In this document: piece after piece, positions 30,775-43,655 of the stretch
Layout: every line of letters starts with the position of its first letter
Position numbering within the stretch: position 1 is the stretch's first letter
Assembly (NCBI GenBank): GCA_028386065.3
Contig: JAKUCV010004743.1
Coordinates: 1-64,000 of the forward strand
DNA from: Turnera subulata
Lineage: Eukaryota; Streptophyta; Magnoliopsida; Malpighiales; Passifloraceae
DNA: 64,000 bases
Direction: 5' to 3'
The notes under the pieces: model-generated
Database searches by the model: none
Told to the model about the DNA's origin: nothing
Seen by the model: the letters and a program-made list of their open reading frames with translations, nothing else
Position numbers and translations under genes: made by a program

Positions 30775-32508
30775 TAAATATGTCCAGAACCCAATGGCGA
30801 ATAACCCTTAAACGAGATGCCACATTTCCCAAATAGGCATATAGAGCGGTTTCTCAATGTTTCAGTTGAAGCTAGCAGTATGCGCTCCAAAGTAACTTCC
30901 AAATTATTTACCCGACCAGTCAAATACATTTTTGTTTTACTTTTTTGGGGGTATATATAAAATATAAATACAGTTTTAACTTGACAAAATGGCAAAGTGC
31001 AACCATCATAGAAGCCCATCCCAAGTTTTTTTTTAGAAAAAAATTTAGGTTGAGGGTAGACTTCCCCAGTACAGGGCCAGGACAAACCACCGGGCTTTGT
31101 GTGTCTTGTATGGACAAGAAAGATTTTTCATTTGTAATAAAGAACAATTGTTGTTCTATTTATTTCAATGAAAATTTATTATGGTAGTGCATTTTAAACG
31201 ATGGTTTGTATGTTCTAAACCTAGAAACGCCTGTCTATAATGTTAATACGAAGAAGGTTAGAATGAATGGTTCTAGTGAAACCTGTGATATTTACAGATT
31301 ACCAACCAAGAGGGAAACTCGGTGGGTTCGAACTAAGCCAACCCTCGTTGTCTAAGCCCATCTGAAGTTTGGACCAAAGAGTCCTCCACGAACATGATAA
31401 ACAAGCCCAAAAACCAGACCAACCAAACTTTTGATAGTACGTACTATAAAGAAGGAAGAAGTACCAGTCGGTGGAAGCGAAACTGGCAGGAAATCCCCCA
31501 CATCACGTCCCCCACACCACAGCATTAGATTTTAGGCGCACAAGTCAACACATACGGCTGTACTGGAAGACTTTTTTTGCGGGCGTCACTTGGACATATT
31601 TTTTAGGCGCACAAGTCAAGATTTTGGGGCCTATTTTTTTTAGGAATGCTAGGGACATATCTCTACTTGAAATGTGATTATTATTTCATCAAATTCACAC
31701 TCATTACTTCCTAATAATGTTTTTTTTGGTATAAACATCTTAATAGTGTGATTATTAATAAATTTTTCTTCCCAAAATTATATAACCAATTTAAATGTTT
31801 TTTTTTTTGTAAAAACCAACCATTTTAAATTTGGCAAGATAAGGACCACATGTCAAACAGTGTGAGACCAAACGACTGTCCCTGATGGATCATGCGCATA
31901 CCCTGCCATCTTTGCCCGAACAAATATAAAATGAACAAAGAGAATCGAGAGACGCGTCGTTGTTCTGTATATGCAGTGCACTATATTGTACGGTCTACAA
32001 CGTGACCCCATTGCGCGTGGGTGTAGGTGTAGCATTTCCTCTTTTATCTTTTTTCCCTTCCTGGCGACCAATGTGAACTCGACGACCAAAGCCAACCCTG
32101 ATACCGACCTAAGTCCATCACTTCTGTCCCAGCAAAGCACTACCAAAATAGCATTCAAATTAAAGCCAAAGCCCGCTTCACTCCCTCCCTGATATTTTAA
32201 TTTTTGTGACATAGTAGTAGTAGCAGTAGTGTTTTTCCAGGTTCAAACTATATAATAGTATTTTATTTACATCCACAAACTTTGGGATACACTTACTACT
32301 AGCATATACACACACACACACTCACATTCACATTCATTCCCTAATAATTATTGCCTTCTCCTTTGCAATTATCAGCTTCTTCTGTGTCCTTGTCTTCCCA
32401 TAATTCTCCCCCACATTAAAAACCTGTCCCTGGCTGCTTTTTCTGTGGAACGTTTTGGTCCTTCTTTGTGACAAAAAAAAATAAAGTACACACACAAATT
32501 AAAAAACC
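30775..32508. other. Intergenic and upstream region of the TRM-like gene
   Basis: No coding region recognised. A good TATA-box candidate CTATATAATA lies at 32248-32257, about 250 bases before the ATG. A CA microsatellite lies near 32308-32320, and a short run of TAG triplets near 32212-32230. These suggest a leader of about 220 bases. Confidence 0.5.
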
Positions 32509-33903
32509 ATGACCAACTCACACAGCAGTGCAAATTCCGGCTGTTTTTCAGGCGTTCTACGTCTGATTCTGTGCAAAGGCAGCCTCCAGACACACCCTTC
32601 TGATCAGATCACAGAGCTGACGACGACCACAACCGAGTTCGATCAAGAAAAGAAAGATCATCATGATCTCAAAGTAGTTAATGAAGCCAAGGTTCAAGCT
32701 GTCCAAGCTACACCAGGAGTGGTGGCGAGGCTGATGGGCTTGGAGTCATTGCCTGATACTACTAACTGGGTTCCAAACGGAAGGAACCCGGATGCCGTCA
32801 CCCGTAGCCGGTCGGTGAACTTCATTGATTACTTGCTCGAGCTTGACTTGGCACAAGCGCAGCATCGCAGAGTGAGAACATCGGTCTCGTTCCGTGAGGT
32901 ACCCGCTGTGTTAGATAAACAGAATCATGATTTCTTGGTTGTTTACTTGGATGATGATGATGAGAGTAAGACCAATAGATCAATCCGGTCTAGAGTTAGG
33001 AAATCTGATCAACCCAGTTGCAGGAATGAAGGGAAATGCTGTAGTGAGAGTAAAAACGAGGATAGTAAACAAAAAGGAGAGGCTAGAAAGGAGAAGGTAC
33101 GTCAACAGAAGAAAGATGAGCGGAGAAGAGTGTCTAGTAGTAATAAGCAATTTTCAAGGTTAAGGAGTTGCAAAGGAGCTCAAGTCTCGCCATCACCCTT
33201 TGATTCGCCTCAAAGAAAGAACGTTAGTGGTAGAAAATCTGGCGAGAGTTCAAGGGGAAGATTAAGTCATGTCAAGCAGGAGGAAGCACTGGTTGAATCC
33301 AAGTTCATGAAGAAGATGAAGAGCCGGCGGGCAATTAAAGATGCAGAGTCTGATTGCAGCTCAGAGGTTTCCAGTCCTCTCTCTGTTCTCAGTCACAGTG
33401 ACATTTCGCTTCTTGATGAATATCTTCTGCATGGTTAGTACTCCTTTTCAAGTTTAGTTTTGCTCATAAAAGTCGTACATTTTTCTGCCTTTGAAAATTC
33501 CATGTGGACTTGTAGAGTAATTGTCTTCTATTTATTTGTGGTCTTTTAAATTTTGTCTAAAGCAGATGACTATACCAAGTCCATGGCAAAATCTTTGACA
33601 AAGACAACAAACTTGGGTTGTCCTGCGTCACATCCTAGGAGCATTTTGACCCTTGATGATCTTGAGCGGAAGGGAATCAAGAAAAATGATTCTGCAGCAT
33701 TTGGTAGCCGGGATCATGAGTTTTACACAGAACTAGGGAGAACGCTCTACCAGTTAACAGAAGAAGACATTAAAGAGTCCAATTGGGTAGCGATGGATGC
33801 GTTTCGATTCAAATGTTCTGAAGATATCTCTGCAGTTTGTGAGCACCAAATCCTTGATCTACTTCTAGGCCAAATGGTTGAAGAACTTGCAGAAATTCAC
33901 TAG
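32509..33903 (+). CDS. TRM/LONGIFOLIA-like protein (DUF3741-type motif)
   Basis: Two exons, 32509-33433 and 33566-33903, with a GT-AG intron that splits a GAT codon; the joined frame is 1263 nt (420 residues). Residues 73-82 are ARLMGLESLP, the signature of the plant TRM family (TON1 recruiting motif proteins, which bring the TON1-TRM-PP2A complex to cortical microtubules). SRSVNFIDYLLELD follows at about 100-113. Residues about 165-260 are Lys/Arg/Ser-rich and probably disordered and basic, as expected for microtubule binding. The C-terminus, with VCEHQILDLLLGQMVEELAEI, resembles the C-terminal TON1-binding or DUF4378-type end. At 420 residues it is shorter than LONGIFOLIA1. The family call is firm; the exact member and microtubule function are inferred. 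It looks intact. Confidence 0.85.
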
Positions 33904-36205
33904 AAAAATGTTGTTCAACTGAAGCAAGAAAAATATTTTGTAAATGAGATGATATACATCCGTACAGAATATTTTCTTGGATCAATTGTTGGCAGACCTC
34001 AATAAATTGGGATGACTGTGTACTGGAGATGTAATGTGAAACGAGTTTGCCGACTTTGTTTACATGTAGGAATCTTTTTGTACCTGCACGAGGGATGCAG
34101 AGAACTACATATATTAGAATCACGTGGGCCTAAGTCGTTGCATTATAGCTACATGTAATGTCCTGTATGTTCTTGGGGAATGTAAAGAAAATTACTTGAT
34201 TATGGAAAGTTGTTAGTACTATCCTACCACGGCAAGCCTCTGGCTTGTTTAATTAGTCAGCTTATTTAGTGGCATTGGTCTGCCTTGATACCTGATATTA
34301 GCTATGAAACGATAATGTTTTGTGATTTTGTCAGTGCAAATGGAAGTGTATACTACTTCGTTTTGAAACCTCAACAACGAAAAAAATACCTGCATTTGCC
34401 TTTGTGCACTTATCTCCATAGCCTCTCTCGTCATTTTTGCAATGAGTAGTTCAGTACTATGCTTTCAAATCCTATGAAACATAAATTTGCAGGCGTCAAA
34501 CGACGAGCCTGAAGACAACGCTTATAATCACTCTCGTTTGCTCTAACTATATATGAGGATAAAGAAGAAAGAATGCTAAGTTAACTACAAGTAAACTATA
34601 TAGTCAAACATTTGATTCAACCAGTCACCCATACCATATATACATTAATTAATGTCAGAAACATAGGTTGCTTGTTCCGTTACTAACTTTATGAGGAATA
34701 AAATTATAGCGCCAGGAAGTGACATGACGTCGGTGCAGACAATTTCATGAACTTTAGCGAAAAACTGGAAAAAAGGAATAAGCCTTTTGACTTTGTATCC
34801 AATACTTCGTCTTCTTCTAATGCGAATTAAAGTAAAATAGGTACTAGATCAGGCTTACGTTAATATATTTTGTTGGAGAATCGACTTGGACTAGATTAGG
34901 CTTAGGTGAATTTTGTCTTCAGGTGCTAACCACACCAACCCGTAGCGCGTTCGTCTTCACTAATTCTCTTGCTTGTTTACTTACACTAGCTAGGCTCGTG
35001 AGAACGAAACAAGAATTTGGCTAGGAGTGACTGGTAAAATATCTTGAGTAGCATGAAAAAAATGGGGCAAACACAATCTAATATTGAAACCATGAACTGA
35101 AACGCTAATCCCATAGAATCTGTTTACAAAAATTAGAATGGGAACGGAGCGTAGCATCACTCATTTTGGGTTACAAGATCATGTAGAAGACATATGAAAC
35201 TAACACATCTGCTCTGCACATTATAGAAATAGGTCCTCATGTATCATGATTAAAGCGTTGGCTTTGATCGCTGTAATCACCGCATTTCTTGGGGAACTAT
35301 TGCAGGGTGAATGCTTTATGGTTTTGATTGTTTCACAACAATTTCCTATGCAGTAGACCTGCATATAACGTATCGACATTGCGCAGGTTAATGCAATGTA
35401 GTAATTATTTTCTTTGGTTTTACAGGCCACCGATCGGGACTGAAATTCGAGACCTTAAGACGAAGTCAGCAGTACTACTTTAACTACGTTACCCCCAGTC
35501 ACACTCATAATAAATTTAGACTTGGAACTAGGATTGATGGACGTTTCTTGAATGACTTTAAAGAGTTAATTAATAACTGGAATTTTTTTATTACAGAATT
35601 GATTTTGATTCTAATTTTTTTTGTTTTGGATGAAAATAAAGCAGTAGTGGATGCACGAGCGTGGCAAAATAGGTAGGTATATACAACTTACAAGTACTTA
35701 ATGTGAGGTTAACCCATCACAGGAAAGATGCTTGCTTAAAGAAGCTATAACTCATCTGTACACCACCCGTAAGTACCAGACTAAAAAAAGCGGGACAAAT
35801 TAAATAAGGACAACTGAGGCGGGAAGATAAGTAACCATCAAATGTCAATGTAAAAGAGAGAAACTGTTTACACATCAATTCGAATGTAAAAGAGAGAAAC
35901 TGTTTACACATCAATTCGAAGTTTATATTGGTGAAAACCATAATTTTGTCTTTGTCAGTAGTAGCAGGAGCCAATAGCTAGGGGGTAGAGGCTATACATA
36001 CATTCTCCTCAACCCATCCGTAAAGTACATATTATCCCCAATGTTTCATGGTGAGTAGCGTCTCTCATACATTTAAACTTGGGCAATTGTTCTCATCCCA
36101 TGATAAACTTGATCATTCCTGGATGTATGTGATTCGTGGCATACTGATTTTATACCAATTAATCCATCATCCATGGTATGGTGTCCATCATTTGATTGCT
36201 AATGT
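33904..36205. other. 3' UTR and intergenic DNA
   Basis: The first few hundred bases probably hold the TRM-like gene 3' UTR. Apart from a 36-bp tandem duplication at 35847-35918 nothing was recognised. Short ORFs show no domain. Confidence 0.5.
35847..35918. repeat. Exact 36-bp tandem duplication
   Basis: Two identical copies, 35847-35882 and 35883-35918, of a unit starting AATGTAAAAGAGAGAAAC and ending CATCAATTCG. Perfect identity suggests a recent slippage or repair event. Confidence 0.9.
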
Positions 36206-36210
36206 GTGGA

Positions 36211-36444
36211 TATAAGAACACAGCTAATAGGAAAGGCTCAATAAACATTTGAGCCACTGTGAGTGTTATTATATAGCCAGTTGGTACATAGATTCTGTAT
36301 ACAAGTGTATAAAGGAAAGTTAAAGTATAGTTATCACTGAAGAGTTCTATCTCGTATCCTATACAGATCCATAGATTGATAGTAATGTTTATCTAGGAGT
36401 GTATAAGCCCTTATCAGGTACAGCTACGATCCTTATCTTCTACA
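36211..36444 (-). repeat. Copia LTR (element 3' LTR)
   Basis: 234 bp. In element sense it starts TGTAGAAGATAAGG and ends GTGTTCTTATA, so its termini are TG...TA rather than the usual TG...CA. Confidence 0.9.
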
Positions 36445-39430
36445 TCCCCCCTCAAACCCAAGCTCGTCATGGAGAAGAGATTGAGTTTGCTGCGAATCAT
36501 CTGAAATCGTGCTGTGGAGAGGGGCTTTGTCAGAATATCCGCCAGTTGGTCTTCACTCCCAATGAAGTTTACATACAACCGTTTCTGCGCCACCAAATCA
36601 CGAACAAAATGAACATCAATCTCGACATGCTTTGTTCTGGCCCGGAGAGCGGGATTGTGACTTAAGAAGGTGGCGCCAATATTGTCACACCACAACGTTG
36701 GAGAGGTTGTTTTGATCCCCAGTTCAAGCAGTAAGGCTTGCATCCACATGACTTCAGCTGCACCGTCAGCAAGTGACTTGTATTCAGCTTCTGTGGATGA
36801 TCTTGCAACAGTTCGTTGCTTCCGGGACCCCCAAGAAATCAGATTCTCCCCAAAATACACCAGAAAACCGCCTGTTGATTTCCTATCATCAAGATTCCCT
36901 CCCCAGTCAGCATCAGTATAGATTTGTAATTGAGGTTTGGTTGCTTTGGTTATAAGGAGGCTGACATGTTTGGTGTGTTGTAAGTATCTCAAGATACATT
37001 GAGGTGTACCAGTGTTGGGGCATTCATGAACTGACTTACCTTCCCAACAGCAAGAGCTATATCAGGTCTCGTGATGGACAAGTAATGAAGGGAACCCTCA
37101 AGTTGGCGAAAAAGAGTGGGATCCTCCACTGCATCACCATCTCTCTTCTGCAGCGAGATTGAAGTGGATGCCGGAGTCGAGATTGGTTTGCATGTTACCA
37201 TACCTGCCTTGCTAAGCAAGTCTGTACTATACTTCTCCTGTGAGAGCAGCAGGCCAGTGGGAGTAGAAGAGACCTGGACTCCCAGAAAATAATTAAGCAT
37301 CCCGAGGTCTCGTAGAGCAAATTCCTGCCCAAGAGTTTGAACAAGTTGACGAAGAAAACTGGGTCTATTGCAGGTGAAGATGATATCGTCAACATAGACC
37401 AATAAATAAGCAAGAATCCCATCGTGTTTATATATGAGTAGGGATGGGTCAGACCTGGATATCTGGAACCCACGAGAAACCAAGAATGAGCTCAGACGGG
37501 AGTACCAGGCTCGTGGGGCCTGTTTGAGACCATAGAGCGATCGCAGCAGCTTGCATACATGATTGGGTTTGTCAGGATCAACAAAACCAATCGGTTGAGT
37601 CATGAAAACATCTTGTTCCAAATCGCCATTAAGGAACGCATTCCTTAGATCTAATTGTCGGATTGGCCATCCCCAAGTGACTGCTAAAGAAAGAACAAGG
37701 CAAATAGTGGGAGGCTTGACAACTGGACTGAATGTTTCCTCGAAGTCAATACCCTCACGTTGATGATAGCCCTTAGCCACTAAGCGAGCTTTGTATCTTT
37801 CAATCGTGCCATCAGATTTTTGTTTGATCCGGAACACCCATTTACTGCCAACCACATTCATTGTGGGAGAGAAAGGTACCAGCTGCCAGGTATTGGTACG
37901 AACCAATGCATTCATTTCCTCGATCATGGCCTCTCGCCAAACCTTATACTTCTTAGCTTCAGAGTAACAAGTGGGTTCTGTGTTGGGAGAGATTTGGGTG
38001 ATAGCATGGGCGGATGGGGAGTATCGGGTTGGAGGTTTTGGATGAGAGCGAAGTGTCATTCTGTGTTGTCGTGTTGGTTGAGGAGGAGATAATGGAGGAG
38101 AAGGTGTTGGTGTTCCAGTGGCACTAGAAGACCCGGAGGAAGAGCCTGTATCGGTGGACGATTGAGGTGTAGTATCAGCAGGAATAGAAGGTAGTGTTGT
38201 GGCTGAGGGACTCTGTGAAGAGGATAGCTCTGAAACACGACGTTGTGTCGTATTCGGACTAGGGAAGAAAACAGTTAGAGGAATTGAGTTCCAAGTGTCC
38301 TCCGTAGGCTGAGAAGAGAGTGTGTTTGAGCTAAGCTGTGTTTGGTGTTTAGGAAAGATAGTTTCAAAAAATCTCACGTGTTTAGCAATGTACAATCGAT
38401 TTATGCTTAAAGCTAAACAACGATAGTCGTGATATGAATCGCTATATCCAAGGAAGAGACAAGGTTGAGACCGAAAATCTAGTTTGTGTTGATTATATGG
38501 TCGCAACAACGGAAAACAGAGACACCTAAAGACGCGAAGGAAGCAATATTTTGGTTGGACATGGAAAAGAGCATCATAGGGCGATTTATTTCCTAACACA
38601 GGAGTAGGCATACGGTTTATGAGAAATACCGCAGTGTCAAAGGCATACTGCCAGTAATGCATAGGCAATTGAGCCGTAGCCATGAGAGTGAGTCCCGTCT
38701 CGACAATATGTCTGTGACGGCGTTCAACAGCCCCATTTTGTTCATGAGTATGAGGGCACATGATGCGATGACGAATACCCTTCGTTTCAAAATATGTGTG
38801 AAGAGAACGGTATTCGCCACCCCAGTCGGTTTGAACCTGTTTTATTTTCCTCTCAAATTGTCTCTCAACATGGGTTTGAAACTTGAGAAACACATTAAAC
38901 ACATCAGATTTGAACGCAATGGGGTAAAACCAAAGAAATTTACTATAATCATCCAAAAAGACCACATAATAACGATGATGTTCTGAACTTAAAACAGGGG
39001 AAGGACCCCATACATCACTGTAAATGAGATCAAGAGGACCACTACTATGACTAGGACTAGGAGGCAAAGAGTGACGACATGACTTCCCAAGAGGGCAATG
39101 GAGACATGGCTCCTTATTTGAATGAGATAAAACTGGTAATTTATGAGACCCTATGACGACTTGTTGGACACGAGAATGGGGATGACCAAGCCGTTGGTGC
39201 CACACATGAGGAGTAGTACGAACAGCAGAAAAGGACTGAGGGGTATGACTCGAAGACAATCGATACAGACCTCCATCACTCGGGCCTTGAAGTAGCATTT
39301 TCCTGGTTTCCTGGTCCTTGATACAAAAAAAGTTTGGATGAAACTCAAAATAAACCTTATTATCACGAGCAAATTGTTGGACTGATAATAGAGATTTAGT
39401 AACATGAGGTACATGAAGAACATTTAACAT
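36414..39430 (-). pseudogene. Copia pol (integrase, RT, RNase H) in two frames
   Basis: From 39430 an 813-codon frame encodes the pre-integrase domain (HQRLGHPHSRVQQV, then HCPLGKSC zinc ligands). Integrase has SDVWGP, TDWGGEY and HEQNGAVERRHR for the D, D and E residues. RT has ERYKARLVAKGYHQREGIDF, LRNAFLNGDL and the catalytic YVDDI. A single-base shift near 36993-37000 ends this frame. RNase H continues from 36992 to 36414 with TDADWGGNLDDRKSTGG, STEAEYKSLADG and LTKPL. The upstream end is not a true start: codons before 39430 continue the protease in this frame. Apart from two frameshifts the coding sequence looks well preserved. Confidence 0.93.
36445..36456 (-). other. Polypurine tract of the young copia element
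   Basis: On - TTTGAGGGGGGA directly precedes the 3' LTR, the standard position for plus-strand priming. Confidence 0.85.
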
Positions 39431-40653
39431 TTTGAGTGGTTTGGAAGCACAAGGAAGAGAGGTTGAGCCAATACTGCTATGCGCAAGTTAGAACCATTTC
39501 CAACCTGAAGTGTATCAGGACTCTGGTAATCAGAATAGGGTGAGAGAACTCCCTGCTCTAGTGTGACATAATGAGTGGCCCCAGTGTCCGGGAACCAGTG
39601 GTCAAAGTTACAAGAGCCATAAGATGCAGTATTAGCAGCCGGAGCAGATCCATAATCAGGGCGACCAAAGCAATCTGGTGCAACATGTCCGTGCCGCCCA
39701 CACAGCTGACACTTTGGGCGATTATCCGGAGTATTCCAGCTGGTCCACGAGGTGCGGCCACGACCACCTCGACCACGGCCTCGACCCTGATTCCTTCCAC
39801 CTCGACCTCCCCGACCACCACGAAAGGAAGATCCGGCCTGAGCAGCATTGGCCGATGGAAAAGTGGCAACCGGTGGAGAGGTGTTATCTGTAGGCACAAG
39901 AGAAGAGGGCACAACAGAAATAGTGAGGTTAAGCAATTTCAAAGGATCACCTGTCAGAAATTCTTGGCTCATCAGGAGGCTTTGAAGCTCAGAAAATGAC
40001 ATTGGATCAGGTCGAGCATTGAGAGTAGTGACCAGGGGCTGGAACTCCGCACGCAACCCGCGGAAAACAGAGAGATTGAACTCCATGAGAGTCAACGGTT
40101 TTCCTGCAGCAGATAGAGAGTCTGAAATATTCTTGGCGCGGTTAAGGTAAGCATGAGCCGTTTCATCAGGTGTTTGGGTCAAACGTTGCAGAGCCATACA
40201 GAAGGCCATGACCCGAGATTGGTTGGAAGAAGAATAGAACTCCTCCAGAGCAAGCCACGCAGCACGTGACGTAGGTTTTCCAACAACAGTGGAAAATACG
40301 CCAACAGACAGAGAAGAGAGAATAGCACTAAGGATCAGCTGATCCTGTTGATACCAGCGGAGGAAGGCTGGATTGGTGACAATAGCACCTGCTGCATCTG
40401 TTATGGTTTCATCAGGGCAAGGGAATGAACCATCGACATATCCCATGACGCCCTGACCAATAAGAAAGGGCTCAACTTGAGCTTTCCAGAACACGTAGTT
40501 CATTTCAGTCAGTTTGATGGAGACATATTGCTGAGAATTGGACAAGGGATGCAAAGGGCGATTTGCTGCAGCATCTGCAGCGATAGGAATGGGACCCGAG
40601 GTGGGTGGAACAATTGTCTGATCAGAGCCAGAGTTTGAAGAACCAGAAGACAT
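39424..40653 (-). pseudogene. Copia gag and start of protease, frameshifted
   Basis: A 409-codon frame starts at the ATG at 40653, 19 bases inside the primer-binding site. The capsid region (about residues 45-230) has ISIKLTEMNY-type sequence near YVSIKLTEMNYVFWKAQVEP and SQEFLTG. An Arg/Gly-rich stretch lies near residues 275-305. The zinc knuckle CQLCGRHGHVAPDC is near residue 320. Protease begins with FPDTGATHYVT (active-site DTG). After LQVGNGSNLRIA the frame shifts near 39487 by one base relative to pol, so the last 20 or so residues are out of frame. The break falls inside protease, so it is damage rather than programmed frameshifting. Confidence 0.9.
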
Positions 40654-40671
40654 GGTGCTGTTAAGCTAGAA

Positions 40672-40684
40672 GGCTCCGCTACCA
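40672..40684 (-). other. Primer-binding site of the young copia element
   Basis: On - TGGTAGCGGAGCC directly follows the 5' LTR. It matches the initiator-Met tRNA complement TGGTATCAGAGCC at 11 of 13 positions. Confidence 0.75.
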
Positions 40685-40923
40685 TATAAGAACACAGCTA
40701 ATAGGAAAGGCTCAATAAACAGTTGAGCCACTGTGAGTGTTATTATATAGCCAGTTGGTACATAGATTCCATATACAAGTGTATAAAGGAAAGCTAAAGT
40801 ATAGTTATCACTGAAGAGTTCTATCTCGTATCCTATACAGATCCATATATCAGATTGATAGTAATGTTTTTCTAGGAGTGTATAAGCCCTTATCAGGTAC
40901 AGCTACGATCCTTATCTTCTACA
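40685..40923 (-). repeat. Copia LTR (element 5' LTR)
   Basis: 239 bp, partner of 36211-36444. It has the same TG...TA termini and a 5-bp insertion (ATATC) near 40852 relative to the partner. Confidence 0.9.
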
Positions 40924-41068
40924 GTGGATGACAAATATACTACAAGTGCATGGATCATTAATCTTGGATCTCTAATCGATCAGTGTAACCTGCCGGATGC
41001 TAGAAATCGCATATCGACCATCAGCTATATTGTCAGCACTTCAAATTAACACTAGACTGTACATATAC

Positions 41069-43040
41069 TGTGATAACCCGTATAATTGAGACTGAAAGTG
41101 TTTACTTGATAAAGAAAAGAAGCTGGAATGAGAGTTGGTCCCAATAGGTCCCAGTTGGCTAGACATTGGCTTAGTTAGTTAGTAACTGGTACGGGTGGAT
41201 TAATTAACGGGTGATTAGTCTTAATCACTAATTAGTGTGCACTAAGTGCTTGGGGAAAACTAATTGAGGATAAAGTAAAACCTGAGTCTGTGGTGAGCTG
41301 GCTGAGTATGCTGACTGGGAAGACAAGCTGTAGTGGAAAGCAACCAGGAAGTGGAGAGTTGCATGTGCTAGGTGTCAGCATCTAGTGGAAAGCAGACAGG
41401 AGGTGGAGAGCTGCCTGGGCAGGTGGCAGATCCTGGTAGAAAAGGCAACAAGTGGCTGCCTAGCCACCTGTTAGCCTTAGCCATACCTGCCTAAGCAAGC
41501 ACTCCAACCCTCATTTCTGCCAAAAACGTTAGAGGCACAGGGAGAGGAGATACTCAGCCATCCTCCAGGTTTTCTCAAGCAGCTAGCACACAAAGGAAGG
41601 GGGTAAGTGATTTGGATTGGAATTCTTAAGAGTTTTTGCATTGTTTGGCTTGTTTGGTGTGCTGTTGGCTTGGACAGTGCACCAATTCGATTTTGTGAGG
41701 AGTATGTGGTTTTATTGTTGGATGTTTGACTTGAGGATGGACAGTATGTAGGTTGGAGGCATTGGCTGGTGGAATTGAAGCACAATTGACCTGCAGGAGG
41801 CCAATTGGTGCGCCTGGTGCACAAAGTTGCTCCTGCTGGTGGTCAATTGGTCCTTCCAGTGCTTAATTGGCCTGGACAGGAGAACCTAATGGCTTGTAGG
41901 TCTAACAAGTGCTTGAGTAATTATGCTACTGTACATGGTTAGGGCAGAAGGCTGGTGTTGGCGTGCCAATATATGCATTGGTGCCAACCGATTGGCTTAA
42001 CTAGGCTAATGAGTGTGTAGACTAACCTGCTAGAGCTTCTATTTCATGTATGTGTTTATGTGGTATATATTGATGTATGCTTATGTGTGGCAGGTGCTAA
42101 AACCCAAGGAGCACGAAGAGAAGGTGAAGGGCTTAGTGAGGCCTAATTCTGAGTAAGTTGGGTTGTCATGCTTGTAATGGTTGATGATGTTGCTTGTTGG
42201 TTAATGACCCAATTTGCTTGTTGATGGCACCTCTGGTGCAATATTGATGACGAGATGATGATGCCTTGGCTTATTGACGAGTCCGATATTCGGGCTGTGC
42301 ATTTCATGCATTACATTTGCATCATAACACCTGCATAAGATGATATTGATGATGAACCTTGCAGTGCTCCTAGGCTGCTTGGTCTATAAGATGATGGTGG
42401 TGTTGTGCTTGGCGCCGTGTGTGGTTTTGGTAGCCAATCTGTTGTACCTCGTACGTGGGGTTGTTGGCTAAGAAGTAACACCATTGACAAGGTTACCAGA
42501 CCACGCAGGTAGGCCTAGTACAACCCCACGATAGCTTACCCGTGGGCTGTTCACGGTGGATTGATGAGAAGCTGTTGGATGTTGTTGCTACTAGTGTGTA
42601 TTACTGTTGTTGCTAGTTTGATCACTTGCTTATTGAGTCTGTGGACTCACCCCCCCCTCCCCCCCCCCTTCTTTCCACTCCCTTTCAAGGCAAGGAGTTG
42701 ATCAGCTTGGTGAGAGAAGGCTCGAGAGACTCGTTTGTTAGACGATGGGTACTTAGCCAAACCTGGTTCTAGCTAGACTATGTGTATATAAGAATAACTA
42801 ACGCAAGAACACAAGTAGTGCCCCAACTATGTAGTATGAAACCTATGTAATATAAGCTGGATGTTGGAGTACGGTTTTATAATTCGACTTTTGATGTTTC
42901 TGTTGATTATAGCTGCGCAATAATTGTTTTGCCCGTTGGGCTAGCTTCTGTTCATCGTTGATGTAGGCCTTTGGGTGCCCTGTGTCATGCTAAGTGATGT
43001 GCAAGGCACCTTGCCGGTCACGTATGGACGGGGCGTGACA
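41069..43040 (+). mobile_element. Solo LTR of a Ty3/gypsy-type element
   Basis: 1972 bp, starting TGTGATAACCCG and ending GGGGCGTGACA, with a perfect 5-bp duplication TATAC on both sides (41064-41068 and 43041-43045). There is no internal region, so it is the product of LTR-LTR recombination. A TGGACTCACCCCCCC block near 42645 corresponds to the GGACTCACC block in the other gypsy LTRs of the window, and is followed by a C run to 42668. ORFs inside it are spurious. Confidence 0.92.
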
Positions 43041-43045
43041 TATAC

Positions 43046-43655
43046 CCTCCTTAATCGCCAAAGAAACCGTAGCGGGGAAGCTTCAACCCTGAGTAATAAA
43101 TCATCAGCCACGTTCTTATGGGTCCCTGTGGATATCAGTACTTTTGGATAGATGCAAGGATTTAGAAGGAAAAAGAAATGCAACGAATTCACTTAATATC
43201 CCTTCCACTCCGCTCGAGCATATATACTTGCTAGTCTCGAGTTTGAATGGCAATATCGAAAAAGCTAGTTTTTGAGGATCAGGAATAAGAAGTGGCTTAC
43301 ATAAATGAAAAGCTCCCCATTATAAAAGAATGATCCAATAGTGTTAATTTGAAGTGCTGACAATATAGCTGCACTGCACATCTAGTTGTGCCGTGCTCGT
43401 AGTATCTAACGATAGAGAGGGGAAAGTTTGAGATACTGGAAGTGCTCAACTGGGTCTTGTAATTTGTTACTTCATGACACTCATATAGCATAAGTGATCT
43501 TGAATTTGATTGCATTTTATAAAGTGGTTGGTTCTTCTTCCAACAACCCTCCAGTAGTAAAGACAAAGCAGAAACAAAGTTAAATCACAACCTAAGCTAT
43601 TACTTCAGAAATCAAAACCATCTACCGTCTACAGAAGTTCAGAAGGGGTAGCCCC
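43046..43655. other. Intergenic, nothing recognised
   Basis: No gene or clear repeat structure was recognised between the solo LTR and the hAT element. Confidence 0.5.

Larger units (their letters stand above)
36211..40923 (-). mobile_element. Young Ty1/copia element (Ale/Retrofit-like), near-complete
   Basis: Short LTRs (234 and 239 bp) flank gag and pol on -, with a perfect duplication GTGGA (36206-36210 and 40924-40928). The LTRs differ by about five substitutions and one 5-bp indel by eye, so this is a recent insertion. A primer-binding site abuts the 5' LTR and a polypurine tract abuts the 3' LTR. Short LTRs and the gag type suggest the Ale/Retrofit lineage. Two single-base frameshifts (in protease and before RNase H) break the polyprotein. 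Confidence 0.95.

Noticed and set aside
41477..41824. A 115-codon ORF on the minus strand.
   Set aside because: It lies inside the solo LTR with no recognisable domain.
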